Source: Clostridiales bacterium
GTDB lineage: Bacteria > Bacillota > Sulfobacillia > UBA995
Assembly (NCBI GenBank): GCA_003517845.1
Contig: DOZU01000004.1
Span: 1-14,837, forward strand
DNA: 14,837 nt
Reading direction: 5' to 3'
Shown: piece after piece, positions 1 through 6,764 of the stretch
How positions within the stretch are numbered: the first letter of the stretch is position 1
Layout: each line of letters begins with the position of its first letter
Translations under genes and position numbers: made by a program
The notes under the pieces: model-generated
Seen by the model: the letters and a program-made list of their open reading frames with translations, nothing else
Databases searched by the model: none
Told to the model about the DNA's origin: nothing

Positions 1-810
1 ACGCGGTTCGAGACCTTCTGGCCGGCCGATGTCCACCTGGTAGGCAAGGAGATTGTCCGATTTCACGCCATAATCTGGCCCATCATCCTGATGGCGGCAG
101 GTCTGCCCTTACCCCGCCAGATATACGGACACGGCTGGCTGGTGTTCAAAGAGGGGAAGATCTCCAAGTCAAGGGACAATTCGGTGGACCCGCTGGTCCT
201 GATCGACCGATACGGGGTCGACCCAATCCGGTATTACTTGCTTCGGGAGATACCATTCGGTGCCGACGGGCAGTACTCGGAGGACAGCCTGATAGCCCGA
301 GCGGACTCCGATCTGGCCAACGATCTCGGAAACCTGCTATCGCGATCTACCGCCATGATCGAGAAGTTCTGGGGAGGGGTAGTGCCCCATCCCGCCGGCA
401 GCGACGGCCAGTTGCCGGCCGCGGTGGACCGGGCCGTCGGGGAAGTCTCCCGGGCAATGCAGTCGCTGCAGCTGGCGGATGCGCTCGGTGCCATTTTGGA
501 GGTAGCTCGGAGGGCCAACAAGTACATCGAAGAGCAAGCACCCTGGGGACTTACCCGGGCTGCTGACGGCGCGCGGCGCCTCGGCAGCGTCTTGTATGAT
601 CTGGCTGAATGCCAGCGGATTCTCGCCGTCTTGCTCAAGCCGTTCCTCGTGCGAGCACCCGATGCCATCTGGCATCAGCTCGGCATGCCGCGCGCGGTGG
701 CGGACGCGACCCATCACGACCTGACCTGGGGCGGCCTGCCACCCGGGGTGACCATCCGCCGCGGGGAACCGCTGTTCCCCCGCATCGTCAGCAAGGGGGC
801 CGACCGTTGA
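1..810 (+). CDS. metG: Methionyl-tRNA synthetase, C-terminal part (5' end outside window)
   Basis: This is the class I aminoacyl-tRNA synthetase that charges tRNA-Met with methionine in the cytoplasm. The frame is open from base 1, so the start codon lies upstream; the ATG at 91 is internal because conserved MetG sequence (FWPADVHLVGKEI, then RFHAIIWPIIL) precedes it. The signature loop is KISKS at bases 157-171, a conservative variant of KMSKS, followed by the family's N-x-VDP segment. The rest is the helical anticodon-binding domain, including the typical NDLGNLLSR and NKYIEEQAPW stretches. The protein stops just after the LFPRI segment, so it lacks the C-terminal EMAPII/Trbp-like tRNA-binding domain that many Bacillota MetG proteins carry. 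The stop codon overlaps the TTG start of the tatD-like gene, and metG-tatD-rsmA is a familiar Bacillota order. Identification is secure; only the missing N-terminus limits it. Confidence 0.96.
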   Translation, partial: TRFETFWPADVHLVGKEIVRFHAIIWPIILMAAGLPLPRQIYGHGWLVFKEGKISKSRDNSVDPLVLIDRYGVDPIRYYLLREIPFGADGQYSEDSLIARADSDLANDLGNLLSRSTAMIEKFWGGVVPHPAGSDGQLPAAVDRAVGEVSRAMQSLQLADALGAILEVARRANKYIEEQAPWGLTRAADGARRLGSVLYDLAECQRILAVLLKPFLVRAPDAIWHQLGMPRAVADATHHDLTWGGLPPGVTIRRGEPLFPRIVSKGADR

Positions 811-1595
811 GGCTGTCACCGCTGGTAGACACGCACGCCCATGCGGATGGCAACCCGGCAATCGCCCTGCGGGAGTTCGAGCGCGCCTTTGCGGCAGGAC
901 TGGTAGGAGTGGTCATCGTCGGCATCGACCTGGCTTCGTCCCAGATCGCCGTCGACCTGGCCCGACGTGAACCCCGGGTTCGGGCGGCGATAGGGGTTCA
1001 CCCCCATAACGCCTCGCGCTGGACGCCACAAGTCGAACGCGACCTCCGGACCCTGTCCCAGCGGCCGGAAGTGGCCGCGATAGGCGAGTGTGGACTCGAC
1101 TACTACCGCAACCTCTCTCCCCGGGTCGAGCAGGAACGGGCCTTTCGCGCTCAGGTCCAACTCGCTCGGGAGACCGGTAAGCCCCTCCTCGTCCATGATC
1201 GGGAAGCTCACCGGGAAGTGCTCGAGGTGCTGTCTGCGACGGGCTGCCCGTCAGGTTGCGTGTTGCATTGTTTTTCCGGGGACCGAGTCCACGCGGAGCG
1301 GTGCCTTGAACACGGCATTTACCTGGGAATCGCCGGCACGGTCACCTATCCCCGCTCGCTGGCCCTGCGCGACGTGGTCCGGTGGGCGCCCCTTGACCGG
1401 CTGCTGCTCGAAACGGATTGCCCCTATCTATCTCCCGAGCCCCTCCGCGGGCGGCGGAACGAGCCGGCCAACCTCCCCCTGATTGCCACGGCCGTGAGTC
1501 GGCTCCGGGGCATTGAGCCCGAGGAAGTCGCCCGGGCTACGACCGCGAATGCGCGCACCCTCCTGGGTTGGCCGCAGCGGGCGGAAGGTGAGTAG
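807..1595 (+). CDS. TatD-family metal-dependent hydrolase (DNase-like)
   Basis: A 262-residue TIM-barrel hydrolase of the TatD family, two-metal enzymes usually described as 3'-5' DNases or quality-control nucleases. The expected metal and catalytic ligands are visible: the HxH pair H10/H12 in DTHAHAD, E94 in GECGLDYY, H130 in LLVHD, H154 in HCFSG and D204 in LLETDCPYL. Length matches the family (about 255-265 residues). The frame is open much further upstream, but conserved sequence starts only at the TTG at 807. That TTG overlaps the metG stop as TTGA and has an AAGGGGG ribosome binding site at 793-799, so I chose it. The 3' end overlaps the rsmA start by 8 bases. The position between metG and rsmA supports a housekeeping role; the physiological substrate cannot be read from sequence. 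The rnmV gene often found between tatD and rsmA is absent. Confidence 0.93.
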   Translation: MRLSPLVDTHAHADGNPAIALREFERAFAAGLVGVVIVGIDLASSQIAVDLARREPRVRAAIGVHPHNASRWTPQVERDLRTLSQRPEVAAIGECGLDYYRNLSPRVEQERAFRAQVQLARETGKPLLVHDREAHREVLEVLSATGCPSGCVLHCFSGDRVHAERCLEHGIYLGIAGTVTYPRSLALRDVVRWAPLDRLLLETDCPYLSPEPLRGRRNEPANLPLIATAVSRLRGIEPEEVARATTANARTLLGWPQRAEGE

Positions 1596-2499
1596 CCTGG
1601 CCGGCGCCGATCCGGGTCAAGATCTCACGTCGGTCGCTTACGTCCGCGAACTCCTGCGGCGAAATGGGCTGGCGCCGCTGAATCGCCTCGGGCAGCACTT
1701 CCTCGTGAATCGGAGAGTTCTCGAGGAGATCGTCACTTCGGTGGACCCCGCTCCCGCGGACGTCATCCTGGAGATCGGTCCCGGACTGGGGACGGTGACC
1801 CGCGCCCTGGCCCCGGCCGTGCGCCGCCTGGTGGCGGTGGAGGTGGACCGGGGACTGGTGGGACTGCTCGGTTCGACGCTCGCCGGCCTCATCAACGTTC
1901 GCGTGGTGGCGGGAGACGCCACGCGAATGGATCTCGGCGAACTCCTGACCCGGGAAGGGGAAGGCGTTGCCAAGGCTGTGAGCAACCTGCCGTACTACCT
2001 GACCAGCCCCCTCCTATTCCAGTTGATGGCGGTAGAACGCGTGAGGAAGCTGGTACTGATGGTGCAGGAGGAGGTGGCCGGGAGGCTCATTGCCGCGCCG
2101 GCCACGAAGGAATATGGCGCGCTCACGGTCGCGGTGAACGCGGTCTGCCAGGTGCGGGTGGCGGCGCCCGTGAGCCGGCATGCGTTTTACCCGGTGCCGG
2201 GCGTGGACTCGAGCCTGGTGGTGCTCGCCCGGCGTGACTCGGGAGGACCGAGCGCAGTTGGTCCGGCCCTATCCGCCGTGACGAGGGCAGCCTTCGGCTA
2301 CCGGCGCAAGACACTGACCCGGGCGCTTGCCGGGGCGCATCTGCCGGGAATGGATCGGACCCTCGCTTATGAGGTGCTCGCGAGGGCGGGGATCGACGGG
2401 CAGCGGCGAGGTGAGACGTTGAGCGTCGAGGAGTTCATGGCCCTCGCGCGGGCCGCTCAAGGACTGCTTGGGCGAGACTGGCCCCAGCAGCCGGTTTGA
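1588..2499 (+). CDS. rsmA: 16S rRNA (adenine1518/1519-N6)-dimethyltransferase RsmA/KsgA
   Basis: A SAM-dependent methyltransferase that dimethylates two adjacent adenines in the 3' terminal helix of 16S rRNA during 30S assembly. With the GTG start at 1588 the protein has 303 residues. Visible marks are the family entry LNRLGQHFLVN, SAM motif I EIGPGLG at residues 62-68, the catalytic NLPY motif at 133-136 followed by YLTSPLLF, and VQEEVAGRL and FYPVPGVDSSLV further on. The C-terminal helical domain carries AFGYRRKTL. The start is not certain: the purine-rich GCGGAAGG at 1581-1588 is almost contiguous with the GTG, and an in-frame ATG at 1552 would give a longer, unconserved leader. Family N-termini normally begin 10-20 residues before RELL, which favours GTG 1588. 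It is translationally coupled to the tatD-like gene. It is the last gene of the housekeeping block; nearly 480 bases without an intact gene follow. Confidence 0.95.
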   Translation: MSSLAGADPGQDLTSVAYVRELLRRNGLAPLNRLGQHFLVNRRVLEEIVTSVDPAPADVILEIGPGLGTVTRALAPAVRRLVAVEVDRGLVGLLGSTLAGLINVRVVAGDATRMDLGELLTREGEGVAKAVSNLPYYLTSPLLFQLMAVERVRKLVLMVQEEVAGRLIAAPATKEYGALTVAVNAVCQVRVAAPVSRHAFYPVPGVDSSLVVLARRDSGGPSAVGPALSAVTRAAFGYRRKTLTRALAGAHLPGMDRTLAYEVLARAGIDGQRRGETLSVEEFMALARAAQGLLGRDWPQQPV

Positions 2500-2660
2500 A
2501 GCACGGTTGACCAGGAAATGGCCGCCCGCTGGCACCGCTTTGCGTTCTCCAAGACGAGATCCCGTCTGCTCTGCATCGAGAGCCCCGCCCCTCTCGCCCC
2601 CCTCTCGGTCCTCCTCAAGGGGGATCTTCGCTCAGGTTTTTCGTGAGGCAACTCGCGGTC
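2500..2660. other. Intergenic spacer with inverted repeats, possible weak terminator for rsmA
   Basis: No coding region is supportable here. The spacer contains a 7-base inverted repeat, AGATCCC at 2557-2563 and GGGATCT at 2621-2627. Nested inside is a smaller hairpin, GAGAG 2578-2582 with CTCTC 2591-2595, in a very C-rich stretch. A run of five T residues follows at 2637-2641. This could fold as a branched structure ending transcription of the metG-tatD-rsmA block. It is not a textbook intrinsic terminator, because the T run is short and sits about 10 bases after the outer stem. Confidence 0.3.
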
Positions 2661-2689
2661 TTGAGTCGTCAGGAGTGGGCTAGTATAAT
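2661..2689 (+). promoter_or_regulatory. Sigma-70/SigA-type promoter upstream of the IS remnant and cooC operon
   Basis: TTGAGT (2661-2666, four of six matches to TTGACA) and a perfect TATAAT (2684-2689) are separated by exactly 17 bases, the optimal spacing. Transcription would start near 2696, on or next to the ATG of the truncated tnpA. It may have been the transposase promoter. With the element degraded and no strong terminator before 2978, it is the best visible candidate for driving the cooC/hdr/flx operon with a long leader of roughly 280 bases. Confidence 0.65.
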
Positions 2690-2695
2690 GGGTCC

Positions 2696-2766
2696 ATGCC
2701 GGGTTATTCGGTGGAGTACAAATCCAACAACAACGTGGTCTATTCTTGCAAGTACCATGTCATATG
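2696..2766 (+). pseudogene. tnpA: IS200/IS605 tnpA, 5' fragment only
   Basis: The first 23 codons read as a TnpA amino terminus: after a short leader, YKSNNNVVYSCKYHVI matches the conserved beginning of a large subgroup of IS200/IS605 transposases, in which it is normally followed by a W/F-CPKYRR segment. Here the similarity stops abruptly after HVI near base 2766, and the frame runs on into unrelated Gly/Arg/Ala-rich sequence until a stop at 2936-2938. The HUH metal-binding motif and catalytic tyrosine of Y1 transposases are absent, so the product cannot be an active transposase. The junction looks like a deletion rather than a frameshift, because no other frame resumes TnpA similarity. The ATG lies 6 bases downstream of a perfect TATAAT, so any transcript would be nearly leaderless. 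Confidence 0.7.
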
Positions 2767-2910
2767 TGGACGGCTCGGGCCGTCCTCCTTCGGGGCCGGG
2801 CCCTGGAGTCGGAGCGGGTCGCCTGCGGAAGAGAGGACAGCCAAGGCCGAGGCCCCGGATGTTGTGGCGGAAGCGCGAGCTTCTGGCGAGAGCCGGGGAG
2901 AGGCAGCGGT

Positions 2911-2952
2911 GGTTCCCCTCAGAACCCCCCGGCTTTAGCCGTGGGGAGGTTC
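2911..2952 (+). repeat. IS right-end stem-loop with an alternative upstream hairpin
   Basis: The main hairpin pairs GAA 2922-2924 with TTC 2950-2952, CCCC 2925-2928 with GGGG 2943-2946 and CGGCT 2930-2934 with AGCCG 2937-2941 around a TT loop, with one C/T mismatch and a small bulge. GAACC at 2922-2926 can instead pair with GGTTC at 2911-2915 across a 6-base loop, so the two foldings compete. The sequence resembles right ends of IS605-type elements, where the same structure also forms the 3' end of the omega RNA. No T run follows, so it is not an intrinsic terminator. It lies within the leader of the cooC operon, 25 bases before its start codon. Confidence 0.6.
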
Positions 2953-2977
2953 AGCGGATAAGGGGCATCGTTGTGAG

Positions 2978-3763
2978 ATGAAACTGGCCATTGGCGGAAA
3001 AGGCGGTTCGGGGAAGACCACTCTGGCTGCGGGTCTGTGCTTGTTTCTAGCCGGCCAGGGCTATCAGGTGTATGCGGTTGACGCCGACCCCGATGCCAGC
3101 CTCGGCCTCGCCCTCGGTTTCCCGCCCCGATTGCTCGATGGTCTGGTCCCGCTGATCGAGATGGAGGAGGTCGTCAAGGACCGGGCGGGCAGCGGCCTGT
3201 TCTTCGTGTTGAATCCCCGCGTCGACGACCTGCTTGACCGTTTTTCGGTGCGGCACGGCGACATCCGGCTGCTGCGCATGGGGGCGGTGAAGCCGGGAGG
3301 GAGCGAATGCTACTGCAATGAAGCTAGTTTCCTGCGAGCCGTGGTCACCGCGTTGTTCCTGGGGCGACTGGACCAGGTGGTGATGGACATGGGGGCGGGG
3401 ATTGAGGGTTTCACCCGGGGTACCGCCCGCGGCGTGGACCTCCTGATCGTCGTCAGTGAGCCCAGCCCGGCCGGCGTGAAGTCCGCCCGGACTATCGCCG
3501 TGCTCGCCGCCGACCTGGGCATCCCGCGGGTAGCGGTCGTGGGCAACAAGCTGCGCAATCCCGCCGAACGCGCTTTCCTGGAGTCCCGCCTGGATGGCAT
3601 CGAAGTCCTGGGTCATCTGCGCCACGACGATGCGGTGCTCGAACGCTCCATCGCCGGGCCGGGAGGGCCGCCGCCGGTCTCCGCCCCCGGACTGCGGGCG
3701 GACGTGGAGGAAATAGGCCGGCGGGTGTTGGGGATGATGGGAGAGACGCCGGGGAGGGAGTAA
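2978..3763 (+). CDS. cooC: CooC-family nickel-insertion ATPase (first copy)
   Basis: A 261-residue P-loop ATPase of the MinD/NifH-like (SIMIBI) class, CooC/AcsF branch. In the characterised family these are cytoplasmic ATP-dependent dimers that help load nickel into carbon monoxide dehydrogenase or acetyl-CoA synthase. The deviant Walker A motif KGGSGKT begins at K8 with the signature lysine. DADPD follows at about residues 36-40, and the metal-binding CxC is C111-Y-C113. The switch II-like segment VVMDMGAGIEGFTRG and the nucleotide-base motif VVGNK are present. Length fits CooC. The ATG at 2978 has AAGGGG at 2960-2965, a somewhat long spacing. The second CooC-like gene starts two bases after its stop, and a redox operon follows, suggesting service to a CODH or ACS encoded nearby but outside the window. 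Specificity for CODH versus ACS cannot be assigned. Confidence 0.88.
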   Translation: MKLAIGGKGGSGKTTLAAGLCLFLAGQGYQVYAVDADPDASLGLALGFPPRLLDGLVPLIEMEEVVKDRAGSGLFFVLNPRVDDLLDRFSVRHGDIRLLRMGAVKPGGSECYCNEASFLRAVVTALFLGRLDQVVMDMGAGIEGFTRGTARGVDLLIVVSEPSPAGVKSARTIAVLAADLGIPRVAVVGNKLRNPAERAFLESRLDGIEVLGHLRHDDAVLERSIAGPGGPPPVSAPGLRADVEEIGRRVLGMMGETPGRE

Positions 3764-3765
3764 CC

Positions 3766-4533
3766 ATGCCCGTGCGGGTAGCGATCGCGGGGAAAGGCGG
3801 CACCGGCAAGACGAGCTTCGCCGCCATGCTCATCCGGACCCTTCAGGAAGGGACCGGCGGCACCATCCTGGCGGTGGACGCCGATCCCAACTCCAATTTG
3901 CATGAGGCGCTGGGGATCGCCGTCCCCCGGACGGTGGCCGATGTGCTGGAGGAAGTGAAGACTCCCGGGCCTCCCCCGGCCGGCATGCCCAAGAGCCAGC
4001 TCATCGAATACCGGCTCCGCTCGGTACTGGTGGAGACGCCCCGGCTCGACCTCCTGAGCATGGGCACGCCCGAGGGGCCCGGCTGCTACTGCTTCCCCAA
4101 TGACCTCATTCGCCACCACTTGGCGGCGCTGGCTCGCGACTACGACTTCCTGGTCGTAGACAACGAGGCGGGGATGGAGCATCTGTCACGCCGCGTGGCG
4201 CAGGACATGGACATGACCTTCGTGCTGAGCGACGCCACCGTCCGGGGCTTGCGCACGGCCGGTCGCATCCGGGCGCTGGTCGACGAGATCGGGCTGAAGC
4301 CGGGTCGGGTCTGGCTGGTGGTCAACCGGGTGGTCGATCGCCGTCCCCTGGAGGAGGCCATCGCGGCAACCGGCCTGGAAGTTGGCGGCTTCATCCCCGA
4401 CGACAAGGGCGTGGCCGACCTCGACCTCCATGGGGAGCCGCTAGCCCGGCTGCCGGCGGGCTCGCCCGCCCTGCAGGCGGTCCTGGCCGTCGCCACCCGG
4501 GCGGGCTTGACCGATGGCCGCACCTCGGACTGA
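3766..4533 (+). CDS. cooC: CooC-family ATPase (second, divergent copy)
   Basis: A 255-residue paralogue of the preceding ATPase. It carries deviant Walker A KGGTGKT starting at K10, DADPN near residue 41, the CxC pair C107-Y-C109, and the VVDNEAGMEHLSRR switch region in which the Asp is followed by NEAGMEH, a sequence typical of CooC proteins in acetogens and sulfate reducers. It differs from the first copy over most of its length, so it is an old duplication and not a recent tandem copy. The ribosome binding site GGGGAGGGAG at 3751-3760 overlaps the end of the first gene, and the two are surely cotranscribed. The first copy has instead VVMDMGAGIEGFTRG at the equivalent place. The two may handle different targets (for example CODH and ACS) or form a heterodimer; that is inference. 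A 30-base gap separates it from the next gene. Confidence 0.9.
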   Translation: MPVRVAIAGKGGTGKTSFAAMLIRTLQEGTGGTILAVDADPNSNLHEALGIAVPRTVADVLEEVKTPGPPPAGMPKSQLIEYRLRSVLVETPRLDLLSMGTPEGPGCYCFPNDLIRHHLAALARDYDFLVVDNEAGMEHLSRRVAQDMDMTFVLSDATVRGLRTAGRIRALVDEIGLKPGRVWLVVNRVVDRRPLEEAIAATGLEVGGFIPDDKGVADLDLHGEPLARLPAGSPALQAVLAVATRAGLTDGRTSD

Positions 4534-4563
4534 ACGGGGATTCCCGCGGAAGGGGGCCGCGCC

Positions 4564-5571
4564 TTGGCTGTTGAGAGGATCCTGGTGATTGGCGGAGGCG
4601 TGGCGGGGATGGCTGCCGCCGTCGCCGCCGGCCAACTGGGCTGTGAAGTCACCTTGGCCGAGCGCGAACCACGGCTCGGCGGCCAGGCGGTTGCGTACGC
4701 CTGCAAGGCCACCGACCGCTGCCTGCACTGCGGCGTGTGCCTCGTGTCGGATCTGCGGGAGGAACTCGCCGCATCGGCCGTCGCCGTGCGGACGGGCACG
4801 ACCCTGTATGCGCTGGAAGGCCGGCCGGGCGCGTTCCGCGTCGAGTCGAGCGACGGCGTCCTGGAGGCCGGGTCGATCATCGTGGCTTCGGGGATGACGC
4901 CGGCCCCCGCCGCGGAATGGCCCGACCTGGGTCATGGGCGGCTGCCCGGCGTCCTCACCGGCACCGACCTCGAGCAGGCGATGCGGCGGGGCGAGCCGCC
5001 GCCCGGGGAGCAACTCGCCTTCGTGCAGTGTGTGGGCTCGCGCTGCCCGGCGCGGGGCCGGGACTACTGCTCGGAAGTCTGCTGTCCCTACGCGTTGCGC
5101 CTGGCGCTCGGCTTGCTGGCCGATCGCCCTGACCTGAAGATCAGCATTTTCTATAATGACCTGCAGACCGCCGGTCGCGTCACCCGCAACCTGTATGAGC
5201 AGGCGCGGGAGAAGATCCGGCTGATCCAGGGGATACCCGCCCGGGTCGGCCAGGCGGACGGCCGGCTTTCGCTGGTGTACGACGATATCCGCCAGGCTAC
5301 CGTGAACCGCGAGGCATTCGACGGCGTGATCCTGTCCGTCGGCATCTGGCCGCGCCCCGACGCCTCGGCCCTGGCCCGGGCGATGGGGATCAACCTGGAT
5401 GCTGCCGGCTTCTTCGCCGGTCAACCCGGCGCCAACTGGCTATCGTCCCGGCCGGGAGTGTTCCTGGCCGGTTGCTGCCAGAAACCGCGCAACCTGGCCG
5501 ATAGTGTGGCCCACGGTCGGGCCGCTGCCACGGCGGCCGCGGCCGCCCGGTGGGAGGTGAAGGTCGGATGA
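4564..5571 (+). CDS. HdrA-like FAD/[4Fe-4S] protein lacking the ferredoxin tail
   Basis: A 335-residue flavoprotein related to HdrA and QmoA. The dinucleotide-binding fold starts with VIGGGVAGM (G10-x-G12) and E33 ends the second strand. An unusual Cys group C47-x5-C53-x2-C56-x2-C59 follows where HdrA has its NDCAMC region, which could bind an extra cluster. The HdrA-type [4Fe-4S] site is intact: C156 in QCVGSR, then C169, C173 and C174 in YCSEVCC. The SVGIWPRPD and AGCCQKPRNLADSV segments are the closing FAD contacts. It lacks the HdrA N-terminal Cys domain and the C-terminal ferredoxin domain. The TTG start at 4564 has GGAAGGGGG at 4548-4556 with good spacing. Its stop overlaps the next start (ATGA). 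It resembles QmoA in size and layout, but the lack of apr/sat genes here argues against assigning it to sulfate reduction. A role as an electron-transfer flavoprotein is secure; its partner is not. Confidence 0.88.
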   Translation: MAVERILVIGGGVAGMAAAVAAGQLGCEVTLAEREPRLGGQAVAYACKATDRCLHCGVCLVSDLREELAASAVAVRTGTTLYALEGRPGAFRVESSDGVLEAGSIIVASGMTPAPAAEWPDLGHGRLPGVLTGTDLEQAMRRGEPPPGEQLAFVQCVGSRCPARGRDYCSEVCCPYALRLALGLLADRPDLKISIFYNDLQTAGRVTRNLYEQAREKIRLIQGIPARVGQADGRLSLVYDDIRQATVNREAFDGVILSVGIWPRPDASALARAMGINLDAAGFFAGQPGANWLSSRPGVFLAGCCQKPRNLADSVAHGRAAATAAAAARWEVKVG

Positions 5572-6764
5572 AGGCCGACATTTTCGTTGCCGGCGCCGGC
5601 GCCAGCGGCTTGGCCTGCGCCGGCGCGCTGGCCCGCCTGGGCCATCGCGTCGCCCTGGCGGAGGCCAGACCCGCCCTGGGCGGCACCCTGCGCAGCCTCC
5701 CCGGGTACCTCGGGTCGCCGGCATGTGACCGGCGCCTTTTGGCCGAGCTGGAGAGAGGACTTGGTCCTATCGAGGTGCTGCTCGACACCCGGCTGCGCGC
5801 CATCCGGGGCGGTCCGGGCCGCTTCCAGCTAGACCTGGACGGCGCGGGCGGTGAGGCCCGCACCGTGGTCCTGGCCACGGGACTGGAAAGGACGTCGGTG
5901 CCGGAGGCGCACGGCTTGAAAGCGGGCCCTCGGGTGCTCGGCCTGTCGGCGCTGGCGGAGTTGCTGGGCCGGCCGGAAACGGCCATCGCCCGCCTGCGCG
6001 GCCGCCGCCTCGCCCTGTTCCTCGATGGCTCGGCCGCCGACAGCCGCCGCCAGCATGCGGCCGCCCTCAACCTGGCCATCGCCGCGCGCCGCGACTTCGC
6101 GGCGGAGGTCACCTGGTTCGGCCGAGATCTGCGGGTGGCCGGCGAGGGTCTGGATGCCCGCTACCGGGTGGCGCGCGACCTGGGGGTCACTTTCTTCAAG
6201 CAAGGGGAGCGCCCCCTGAAGCTGCAAGACGAGGGCGACTCATTCTTTGTCGAGGCATGGCTTGACGGACTGCCGGTAGGCGTCAACCTCGACCTGGCGG
6301 CCATCGACGAGCGGGAGACACCGCGGGGAGAAGCGCACCTGCCGGCCGGCGGGCAGGTCGACCCCGGGCCCGCCCGCCCCAATATGCGCCTGGGCAACCG
6401 CAGTCCTCGGCCCGGCATCTTCCTCGCCGGCAGTCTCCGGGCCGACCTCGACCTGGAGGGGTGCCTGGGCGACGGTCACGCGGCCGCCGCCGCGGTCGCC
6501 GCCTTCCTCCGGCAGCCGGCGGAGGAAGCCCGGGCGCGGGTGGACGGACAGCGCTGCGCCCGATGTCTCACCTGCGTACGGCTGTGCCCGCACCGGGCGA
6601 TCGCCATCCAACCCGACCCGGCCGGGATCCGGCTGGTGGCCGTCCCCGACCCGGCCGCGTGCCGCGGCTGCGGGGCCTGTGCCGCCGCCTGTCCGGCGCT
6701 GGCCATCACCATCCCGTCCTCCACCGATGAAGCGATATACGGCCGGCTGGGGGTGACGGCATGA
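5568..6764 (+). CDS. FAD-dependent HdrA-like protein with C-terminal 2x[4Fe-4S] ferredoxin domain
   Basis: A 398-residue protein whose first ~320 residues form an HdrA-like FAD domain, starting at VAGAGASG (G9-x-G11-x-x-G14), with VVLATGLE in the middle and PGIFLAGS near 290. The tail is a bacterial-type ferredoxin domain with two full motifs, C330/C333/C336/C340-P and C365/C368/C371/C375-P. The position that should hold the HdrA CVGSR...CSxVCC cluster reads LFLDGSAADSRRQHAAALN, so that cluster has been lost. Its upstream neighbour has that cluster but no ferredoxin. I chose ATG 5568 over the in-frame GTG at 5550, because a near-perfect GGAGGTGA lies at 5553-5560 and the ATG overlaps the previous stop. 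The next gene, MvhD-like, also overlaps by 4 bases; together they recall QmoB, which is an HdrA-ferredoxin-MvhD fusion. Electron transfer is clear; exact function is inferred. Confidence 0.85.
   Translation: MKADIFVAGAGASGLACAGALARLGHRVALAEARPALGGTLRSLPGYLGSPACDRRLLAELERGLGPIEVLLDTRLRAIRGGPGRFQLDLDGAGGEARTVVLATGLERTSVPEAHGLKAGPRVLGLSALAELLGRPETAIARLRGRRLALFLDGSAADSRRQHAAALNLAIAARRDFAAEVTWFGRDLRVAGEGLDARYRVARDLGVTFFKQGERPLKLQDEGDSFFVEAWLDGLPVGVNLDLAAIDERETPRGEAHLPAGGQVDPGPARPNMRLGNRSPRPGIFLAGSLRADLDLEGCLGDGHAAAAAVAAFLRQPAEEARARVDGQRCARCLTCVRLCPHRAIAIQPDPAGIRLVAVPDPAACRGCGACAAACPALAITIPSSTDEAIYGRLGVTA

Larger units (their letters stand above)
2690..2953 (+). mobile_element. Decayed IS200/IS605-type element (internal deletion remnant)
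   Basis: Two ends of an IS200/IS605-type element appear to be preserved with the middle lost. The left part encodes the start of a TnpA (Y1 HUH) transposase. The right part ends in a stem-loop of the kind found at the 3' end of these elements, where the wording CGGCTTTAGCCG flanked by C and G runs is common in IS605-type elements. The approximately 150 bases between have no recognisable TnpA core (no HUH motif, no catalytic Tyr) and no recognisable TnpB catalytic residues; they may be the extreme 3' tail of tnpB or omega-RNA sequence. Exact boundaries are estimated, since no target-site duplication is made by this family and I cannot compare with an intact copy. Confidence 0.6.

Noticed and set aside
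609..806. Upstream extension of the TatD-like frame into metG
   Set aside because: The extra residues are Arg/Pro/Ala-rich and unlike TatD; conserved sequence and a good ribosome binding site begin at the TTG at 807.
2922..2952. Intrinsic transcription terminator before cooC
   Set aside because: The stem is good but no T run follows, and the sequence matches an IS right end better.
2643..2981. Short open frames across the intergenic region as real small genes
   Set aside because: Only the first 23 codons of the frame at 2696 match a family (TnpA). The rest is Gly/Arg/Pro-rich in all frames and ends in an IS stem-loop.
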